Assembly: GCF_018448935.1 (NCBI RefSeq)
Contig: NZ_RCWC01000021.1
Location: forward strand, 1-64,000
Source of the DNA: Photorhabdus noenieputensis
GTDB taxonomy: Bacteria > Pseudomonadota > Gammaproteobacteria > Enterobacterales > Enterobacteriaceae
Direction: 5' to 3'
Length of the DNA: 64,000 bases
Shown one piece after another: positions 18,851 through 28,700 of this stretch. A model generated the notes under the pieces. That model ran no database searches. It was given only the letters and a program-made list of their open reading frames with translations, and was not told where the DNA came from. The position numbers and the translations under genes were made by a program. Numbering within the stretch: the stretch's first letter is position 1; each line of letters starts with the position of its first letter.

Positions 18851-19642
18851 ATGAAATTAGACCACCCGCTAAATTACCATATGCAGATACCGGAAAATCC
18901 GCGCTCTTCGACCCCTGTGGTATTAATCCACGGATTATTCGGTGATCTCAATAATCTCGGGGTTTTGGCCCGTGATTTGCAGCAATACTATCCCGTCATT
19001 CAAATCGATGTACGCAATCACGGTTTATCCCCACGGGCAAATAATATGGATTACCACGATATGGCACAAGATGTTATTTCCCTGTTGGATCATCTGCAAA
19101 TTCAGGCCGCCATTATTATTGGTCATTCAATGGGTGGTAAGATCGCAATGGCAATGACCGCACTGGCACCAGAACGGATAGAAAAAATTGTTCTTATTGA
19201 TATAGCACCCGTCGCCTATCAAGTTCGCCGTCATGACCAAATTTTTACCGCACTGAACCAAGTGACAGAAGCCGGAGTTAAAACCCGTCAAGACGCCACT
19301 AAAATTATGCGAGAAAATATTCAGGAAGAAGGTGTCATTCAGTTCTTACTGAAATCATTCCATCAAGGGGAATGGAAATTCAATTTACCGGTATTAATTG
19401 ACCAGTATGAAAAGATCAGTGGCTGGCAAGAAATCCCTACATGGCCTCATCCCGCTTTGTTTATTCGTGGCGGCCTCTCCCCTTATATTCAAGAAGAGTA
19501 TCGGAACGATATCGCCAGACAATTTCCACAGGCTAAAGCTTGGGTAGTCGCCGGTTGCGGCCACTGGGTTCATGCAGAAAAACCAGACGCAGTTTTAAAG
19601 GCAATTCATCGTTTTCTTAATACCGATACGCAATTAATGTAG
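18851..19642 (+). CDS. ybfF: Esterase YbfF (alpha/beta hydrolase)
   Basis: The 263-residue alpha/beta hydrolase has the oxyanion region LIHGLFGD, nucleophile Ser93 in GHSMGG and a late histidine in GCGHWVHAEKP (about 238-241). It resembles E. coli YbfF, an acyl-CoA/short-chain ester hydrolase, over its whole length. It is cytosolic (no signal peptide). Its ribosome site is weak. It is followed at once by a strong terminator and then by the convergent MARTX gene. Confidence 0.9.
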   Translation: MKLDHPLNYHMQIPENPRSSTPVVLIHGLFGDLNNLGVLARDLQQYYPVIQIDVRNHGLSPRANNMDYHDMAQDVISLLDHLQIQAAIIIGHSMGGKIAMAMTALAPERIEKIVLIDIAPVAYQVRRHDQIFTALNQVTEAGVKTRQDATKIMRENIQEEGVIQFLLKSFHQGEWKFNLPVLIDQYEKISGWQEIPTWPHPALFIRGGLSPYIQEEYRNDIARQFPQAKAWVVAGCGHWVHAEKPDAVLKAIHRFLNTDTQLM

Positions 19643-19664
19643 GAAACCGGTTGATTAGCGATAA

Positions 19665-19691
19665 AAGTGGCTCACTTATCTTGAGCCACTT
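19665..19691. terminator. Bidirectional terminator (ybfF / MARTX 1)
   Basis: A perfect 10-bp stem AAGTGGCTCA / TGAGCCACTT with a 7-base loop lies between the two convergent stops; on the - strand it is followed by TTTTATC. Confidence 0.85.
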
Positions 19692-19708
19692 GATTATCAT
19701 GAACTTAA

Positions 19709-22700
19709 TTAGGCAAATTTCCCCTTACCAATCGTGACATCTGCCCACGCCGTTGCGATGGTCACTTTCGCCCAACTTTCCAGCCCTTCAATAAAACCAT
19801 TATCACCGGCTGTCGGAGCAAAACCACTCATTGTCTGGATCAAAGAATCCACCACATTATCTGACAGTGCCGTAAATTCACGCTCCCCTAATGCGTTCTT
19901 ATCACCTATCTGAGTCACCAATTTGGCGCGATTGCCATTAAAGTAATCATCAAAGGTAATCGAACCTACTGATTCAAATAACCCCTGAGCGCTATTGTCC
20001 CGAGTTTGGCGCTTCACTGACAGCACCAAATCATATCCGCTGCGCTGCAACCACAGGTTTCGCCAGTCAACGTCATTAAGCAATATCATGTCTTCTGCGC
20101 CGATATCATTGACTGACGTATCAATCACCTCTCCGCTAACCATAAAACTGTCCGCCCCCGAGCCACCCTGGAAGCGGTTCTGGTACCCGCCTAACACCAG
20201 CAGATCCTGACCTTCGCCGCCATCAAATTCACTGAACTTTGAAATCGCCGCAGCTATCAAGTGATCATCACCTTCTCCACCATTGATTACCGCATGGTAG
20301 CCCATCAGTTTTATTGCATCGTTACCGGAATAGCCATCGATCCGGTTGTCATTACCAAATATTCTGGCAAAGTCATTGCCTTCACCCAATTCAACTTGAT
20401 TACTATTGCCGATGGCGACAACATAATCCTGAGCTTCACCGCTATCCACTCGGTTATAGTTGCCGGAGGCGACGATGTAATCCTGTCCGTTACCAGCATC
20501 AATAAAACCGCCTTCACCAAAGACAAATGCCTGGTCATTGCCTTCCCCCATAAACACATGGTTAATGCGCCCAGCCACTACTGCGGTATCATCGCCATTA
20601 CCGCCAAACATCCAGTTTTCACGTCCCATCAAGACACCCAGATCATCTCCCTCACCGCCGGTAAAGATGTTGGAAGTACCAATTGAATAATAAACATCAT
20701 CACCGCGACCACCCCAGAAGTTGTTGTTATCTCCCAGATAAGCACCGAGATCTTTACCGTCACCACCCCAGTTGAAGTTATAGTTTCCCAACGATATATG
20801 GATATCGCCATCATCATGCAAATGACCGCTATTACGCAGGAAATCAAACGTTTTTTCCTCCATATTAAGCAAATCAGCCGTCAGGTTTTCTTTCAAATGT
20901 GTAACTAAGGACTTCATTTCTGTTTGCTTATCTTGACTGAACATCGTCGCAAACAGATTAGGCAGATTCAGTGAGTTAAAGCCAAATGCAGATTTTGCTT
21001 TATCATCGGCCTGAGTACGCTTTCCATCGATGTTCACTGGAGATTCCAGTTTACGGTGTTCATCAGAGGCTTTCTGTTGCAGGCCATGACTTTGCGCAAA
21101 CGATCTGATGCCATCCTCGCCCATATCGATGCCCGCTTTTAAACCATCAAGCAACTTCTCCGGATTTGTAAAAGCTTTCAGTTGGTCCCCGCTAAATTCT
21201 GCAATCACTGCCAGCATCTCTTGCAGAGTCGCTTCGCCATCAATCGGTTCCCCTGTACGGGAAACAATTTGGCCCTCTGCGGTGTGATTCACACCGAATA
21301 TGTCCGCTAAGGTAGTATCGGCATTTACATTTGCTAATCGGCCAAGCAGCTTATTCTTAAGCTGACGCGGTAAATCTTGCGGATGATAAGTAAAAGTGGT
21401 CTTTGCCATACCTGTTGCTGAATATTGCTGAGTCAGCAGACCAAACAACGAACCTAGGTTGGTATCCATAATCGACTGGATATGATCACCAAACATGAAA
21501 TTCCAGTTACCGGCTGTTACCTGAATATCTGCCCCTTGACCACCGACGGCAAAATTAAAAGCCAACTTCTCATTAACCTGACGGAATTTATTTGCGCGAC
21601 TCATTGTGTCCATACCAGTAACATTGCTGGTTAGCCATTGGTGATATTTTTTATTCAATGTGGCTTCAATATCTCGCTTCAAACCGCGGCTGCTACGTTC
21701 ATGCTGTAAATCCAGTTCAACCAACGTTTTGTAGTTCACACTACTGGTCTGATCCAGACCGGACATATCCTGCACAAACTTGTTCGCACCGGTGATGGTC
21801 CACTGCTGATCTTGCGCGATTAACCAATCCTGTTCTTTACCAGCGAGGGAAATACTTTGTAGTACTCCACCGACATGTGCCACACCATCAAACGGATTAA
21901 CCAGTGGCGGTGTTGGAATGGATTTATCCATCATCACAATTAAGTCATTACTGCTGCCCTGATTGAAGCTGACGTTACGATTACCGAAAAACATCTGCGC
22001 CCCTTCAAACGCTTGGTAGCCATTGATATCGAAGCTGTGTTTGCTGTCTCCGTCTCCGATATGAACCATCACATTATTGTCACCGAAGGCCAGTGATTTA
22101 AAACCACCGCTACCCACTTTAATACCGACATTTGATGTTCCCCAATTAAGCGCTGTAAACTCCCCTTCACCCACATTAACCTGAATGTTGCCGGAATAGC
22201 TAAGCTGATTATTCGATTTATCGTTGGAGTTAATTTGAACGGTATTTTCACGTTTCTTTGGCACAGTAAAAGGACGACGATAATCTGCTACTGCCCCTCT
22301 TGCCACCGCATCAGCCCCAGAGTATCCCACCCTGGAAAGGGTGATGTCACTTTCAGTAATACCGCGAACAACCCTTTCTGTACTGGTCGTCAATTCACCC
22401 TGTTTATTCCATTCGAATACAATTTTGTTATCAGGTAAGTTATTAACCCATTGGTTATTGGCATCACGGGTAAATTTACGGCCTGTTGCATCAATCGCTA
22501 CTTCGCTACGGCGAGCAGAAACATGACTGCGAATACCTTGCTTATCTAACTCTGTGATAAAGTGCCGGGCAAAACCGTCCCGATTATCATCACTTATCAA
22601 AGAACAACCTACGATGCTGATATGGTAAGGTTTACCCGCCGGTTTAAGGTCGTGACTGAACTGCTTTAGCCTCACAGCAAGCTCATCGGCAGTGTAACCA

Positions 22701-25700
22701 CTCAGACGAATGTTATTTTGCTCCGACGTATCACGGCCATGACCGACAATTTGCCAACGTAACTTGCCGGATAATCTGGCAGAATCGCCATAAACGACAC
22801 GATATTTACCGTCAGCATCGAGTTGCACAACCACACTGGAATCCGGGTGCTTACCGGCCAGATTAGCGGCGGCTTTGGCAACGACCGGATCATCCTCCAT
22901 TTGAATAATGACCTGATGACTAAAACGAGTTGTACGCTCATCGGCTTGTGGTGTGACAGCTACCTGCTCCCATTCCCCTGCATTTTTGTTTTTGATGATG
23001 TCACTTGATGACAATTTTTCCAGCGACGTGCTCGCCACATCACCATCAACCGGTACTTTAAGTATCAGTCGATTTGCTGCTGGATAAGAGAGGACTTTAT
23101 CGATATTCGACTGCACAAAGTTGGCAGCCTGATTAAAGTTATTGCTCTCAACGTCAACCAGAACCTTCTTCGTTTGTTTACCTTGCTTAGCCGTTATTTC
23201 CAGGGTGATATCATCTTTTCGGTAATCAACTACACGCCCAGTGACGTTTGGACCTAAGTTAAATACCTTGCCTTGCTCTTTCAATGCACGCAATACGTAG
23301 TTTTGTTCACCATCACGTGACGTTTTCCAAACGCCGTCATATCTCGCAATGGTTCCCTCTTCAAACTTATTAAAGTGAATATAAAAGCTTTGGCTTGGCT
23401 CTTTACTTGCCTGAAATTTATAACTCGTTATAAACCCTTTATGAAACATATCCATAAAACGACGGAAATCGTTATAGTTAGCAAACGATTTACCACCATA
23501 ATTAGGATCATAAAATGACCAAACTGTTTGATTGAGTTTTTTATGCACTACAACAGACATGGCATGTTCTTCAGACATGAATGATATGTAAATCGACTTT
23601 CTCACATGACGCAGCTTATCCATGACGGATTCATAGCCTTCAACAGAGTAATTCAGTGCATTACTAATATTCGACCCGGCCAATCCATTAGTTTTCAATT
23701 TGCCGCCATAGGCAGCATTCGCTTTTTTATAGGCTTCAAGAGTAGAGTCATCCATAAATTGGCTGTACTGCATCGATAATAAATCTTCAATAACCAGCCC
23801 AATATTTTGACGGCGATATTGGGTTAGCAAAGCAGATTCAATGGCGTTGATATCAGTTTTCTTATTGACTGATTTGTCGTTGTAGGCTTTAACAGTGTCC
23901 TTCAACCACATCATATAAGCTTTACCACCCCCTGAGCCATGTACTCGTTCTTCCATTAAGTAACGGGCAGATAAAGCAAAACACAATCCTTTCATGAGCT
24001 TTTTAGACTCAGCGGTATCTCCTTTCGTCAGAAGAACACTGCCAATTTCCGGGATGATTTTACTGATTTTTTCCAACACATTACCATCCTGGCTAAAATG
24101 GAATGAATAAGCCTCCAACTCTTTCCCATGCGCGATAAGATCAAAAATTTTATTATCAATTTTTTGTAAAACATCTCCTTTTATTGCTCCTCGATGTTGA
24201 GAGGATGCTGCCAGTGGATTTTTATCCAACGGAGATTGACTATTAATCCGGAGCCGATTAATCATGTTTTCTGCATCTTTCAGTACGGACAGATTTTCTT
24301 CTATCAACCCTGCACTAAATCTCCCATCTGCCTGTACGGCAAACTCAGGTCTAACATGGCTGCTGGTTTCAACCATAGCCGTGGACTGGTAAGCCTCTCC
24401 AGACAAACCACTGCCAAGTGCGCCCATTCGCTGTGGCTTAACATTGTCACTCTGCTTCACGCTCTTCGCATCGGTTTGTGCCTGAACTATTTTATTCTCA
24501 GCCACAGCAATGTCCTGTCTGCCTCGATTCTCCGCCTCCTGATAAGCAACGTTAGCATCATTTTTGGCTTTTTCTGCTCGCTGTTGTTGTAACAGTGCCT
24601 CTTTCTTTCTCAATTTTGCTTTTTCATAAGCGTCTATTACATCTTGTTGCACACCAATACGATGCTGCTCACTTTTCGCTACACCTGCCTCTGATTGGGC
24701 AATCGCTTTTTTTACTTTCTGTTGGTTACTGGTCACATTTTGCTGAACATTAACTAACTCTTTCTGTGCGGTAGATTCAGTGTGCTCCCATTTACGTTGA
24801 ACATTGTTCAATAATCCGGTAGCAAATTGCTTACGCCATTGGGTGCCTGATTTACCGTGGTAATTATCAGAGTCATTCAGTGCATCCAGACCTTGAGTCA
24901 TGGAGAGCAGTTCATCTGTTACTGCTTGTGATTCTTCTTTTATCGCGTCACGCTGCGCTTGCCCATTGGTGTTTAGCGCAGCCTGATCCGTTGATTCCAA
25001 TTGAGACCGTGCACCTGCAATTGCTGCCAGTTGCTTCTCTTTTTCTTGTTCTAAGATACAGCGATCTTCTTCGGCTTTATCTTTATCGTTTAACGCATTT
25101 TGCGCCGCTTTATCCTGTTTTGCGTGTTCGATAACATCCTTGGCTGGTCGTGAGATCTCAGATTTCGCAACAATATTATCGAGAACATAACCTACGCCAT
25201 CATTTAAACCTGTGCCTTTAAATTCAATTCGGTTACTACCCGTTTTTGCTATCAGCTCCAGCGTTTTGTTTTGCCATCCAGCGACATCTCCAGAAGTTGA
25301 GAATACCCGTTCACCGTTCCAGAAAACATCCATGCCGTTGTTGGTAAGATAAGCATTATGACGATTGGCAAAATCAAAACTCAGTGAAATAATTTCCCCC
25401 TCGAACAAGTTTTGTAGATCCTGATAAATCGTAGTGTTTCCATCCACATCAAGTTCACTGACTCGTTCTCCATATCTCTCTTTATCAAGACCATAAGCAC
25501 CGGCTGAGTGATAGGCTTCAATACCATTAGTTGCCAGCCAGCCGTAATTACCTTGTTCAAAATTACCATTGATGATCAGATTGGCTTCCTGTTCCGGATC
25601 ATTGCTTTCGTTAATATTCAATGAATTATGGATATTTTCGAGCTCAAGCGTTTCGACCGCTGTTACAGAACCACTCAGACGACGGCTTAAATCTGAACTT

Positions 25701-28700
25701 ACCGGAACAATTTCATCCATCTTAAAACCATCAATAGCAGAAACTTCGGCTAAATTAATTGCCCCTCTGCCTTTGTGCATCCCAGACGTATTAGCCTCAG
25801 CACCTTGAACCAGATAGTTGATCGCCTGACTGCCCCCTACACCTAACGCTGTCTGTCTAATATGTTCAAAGAAGGAAGCGAGTTTGTTGCTTTGCGTATT
25901 GCTTTCTGCAACGGAGAAACTATAGAAATCACCATTACCAATCTTAATCGCCACATTATTGTGTGCATAAGAGGCATTCATCCCCAGACCATCACCAACA
26001 TGAATATTGGCGTTATTTTTACCTTTCATCACCGCAATATTCAGGCCATTTCCAACCTTAGTATTAACATTGGCATTACCCCATGCCACGTTAACGGAAA
26101 CACCCTCACCCACTTTGGTATTCACATTCAGGTCACCATGCGTCGCCGTTACATTTAAGCCATTTCCCACAGTGGTGGTGATATTCGCTTTGCCTTTTGC
26201 CGCGGTAACCTGCATGCCATCACCCACTTTGGTGACAATATTTCCTTCACTCCACAAGCCATTAAAGCTGTCACCGTTACCCACCTGAGTCACAATGTTA
26301 GCCTCACCTTTGGCAAGCACCACATTGCGCCCATCACCGACCTTGGTAATGACGTTAGCTTTACCCCAAGCGCCAGTGTAATCATTACCATGACCAACAT
26401 GAGTGATAATATTGGCGTCACCCTGAACGATCGTCACTTCTTGTCCATCACCCACTTTGGTTATGATGTTCGCTCTACCTTTCGCGAAGTTATAACGGTC
26501 ACCATGCCCCTTTTGCGTCAGGATATTGGCCTCCCCCCAAACCGCATTAATACCGGTACCATTCCCCACTTTGGTAATGATATTGGCTTTACCTTTAGCA
26601 AATCCTACCGTTGTACCATGACCAACATGGGTCATAACATTCCCCACATTCGACACCAGCAAGCCGACGGTCGTCCCCTCCCCAACTTTGGTCAGAATAT
26701 TGCTTTCACCAAGCAGTACGCCAGCGGTCATCGAGTTGCCTATATGAGTAATAACGTTAGCTTTCGCCCCTGCAACAACCCCCATAAAATCATTACCGGT
26801 TTTGGTGACAATATTTGCTTCTCCTAGCGCCAAAACACCGGTTAAGCCATTGCCGACATGGGTCATGATATTGGCCTGACCAAACATTGCCGCCAACGTT
26901 GTACCATCACCGATTTTAGTCATCACGTTCAGCTCACCGGCAAACAAGCCAATGCTGGGGCCATTACCCACATGGGAATAGATATTAGCTTCACCCACCA
27001 TCAAGGCAGTTGTCAGATCATTACCGATCTTGGTCAACACATTGGCACCACCGATCATGGCAGCAAAGGTATTGCCATCTCCCATATGGGTAAAGATATT
27101 GGCACCACCAATCATTGCGGCCAACGTCATACCATTACCCACTTTAGTCGCAACATTGCCTTTTGCCAGCATCAGGGCAACACTTCCCCCATCACCAATG
27201 TGGGTAAATACGTCGCCTGCGGCTATCATCAGCGCCAACGCATCACCATCACCCACTTTAGTAAAGATGTTTACTGCGCCCCCCATCAACGCCCATACAT
27301 CACCGTGACCAACATGAGTAAAGAGGTTACCTGCACCGATCATGGCTGCAATCGCAGCGCCATCCCCAACTCTAGTAAAGATATTGCCTGCTGCCCCCAT
27401 CATCCCCAAAGTCCGACCACCACCGACATGGGTAAGTACATTACCTATACCAAACAGAGTGCCAGTAGTATCGCCATCTCCAATTTTGGTCAAGATATTG
27501 GCACCACCGAGCATCACACCTGTCGTATTCCCGTTACCAATGTGGGTCAGAATGTTTGCACCACCGCCCATCACTGCCAACACATCGCCCCGCCCTTTCT
27601 TGGAAAGAACATTAGCGCCACCCAACGCAACCGCCCTGGTATTCGACATTTCAGCATCATCACTGATATGCGTAATAATGTTAGCCCCACCGAGCATACC
27701 GGAAACCAAATCACCGGCACCGAGCTTAGTCAGCACATTGGCACCGCCCACTAATGCCGAGGAGACATTGCCATTTCCTTTTTGAGTCATGACATTAAAG
27801 CCCCCCGCACCTAACCAGCTCGCTCTACCATTGCCTATCTGCGTGTGCGTGTTGTAGCCACCTAACATGAAAATCTGGCTGTTGCCATTACCTCTGTGGA
27901 TTGAAATATTGCCAACCGCCAGAAGATGAGCCAAATATTGTCCATCTCCGATACGGACGAAAACATTTATCGCACCACCAGCGTGAATATCCATATCTCC
28001 ACGCTGACTTTGATGAACAACGACATTTGCCAGACCTGTGCCACGAAATGTCAACTTGCCCTCTTCCCCCTTTTTCACAATGACGTTCGCGGCACCCGCG
28101 CCTTCAAAATTGACATTGCCATAGGTGACACTGGAGGTAATAACATTTCCGCCGCCAGCGCCATTGAATTGAATATCACCGGAGCTGTCACCACTGTTAG
28201 TAGATGAGTTCACCAGTGCTTGCTGACGGTATTCTTCGGTATGTGCTAACCGATCAGAACCACACCGCATCGTTGCATTAAGGCTATATTGAAGCTGACT
28301 TAACACGCAGCTACCAGCACTCACCGAGTAGTAACCGTTTGCGGATGAAATATCTTCATCAGCTAGATTACTGGTATGATCACCCACTTTGCACCACGCA
28401 TTGACAAGGTATTTGAGTTCCTGCGTGATAGGATCATTTCCCAGTTCAACCACCACCACTCTCGTGTACGATTCCAAATATTTAGCATACACATAAGTAT
28501 TCGGTTGACGTTTCGATCTCACCGCGGAAACATCAAACTTCTGACAATTGGAAAAGATCGTATGCCCTCCCATCTTTGCATCAGAGAGGGTGATATCTTC
28601 CGCTTTGATCGTGGTCCCACTCGCATAAATAATCCACTCGTTTTCAGATACCCCCTCTTCAACGGCATGAATAGTCACCGGCTGATGATGTTCAATCATT

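Noticed and set aside
25862-27785. Long + strand open frames across the MARTX 1 B repeats (also 62588-63899 in MARTX 2)
   Set aside because: They mirror the repeated - strand codons, have repetitive His/Thr/Pro composition and no ribosome sites; the - strand toxin explains them.
25900-28000. Regular ~60-bp repeats resembling a CRISPR array
   Set aside because: The repeat continues in frame as glycine-rich protein sequence with no separate unique spacers and no cas genes nearby.
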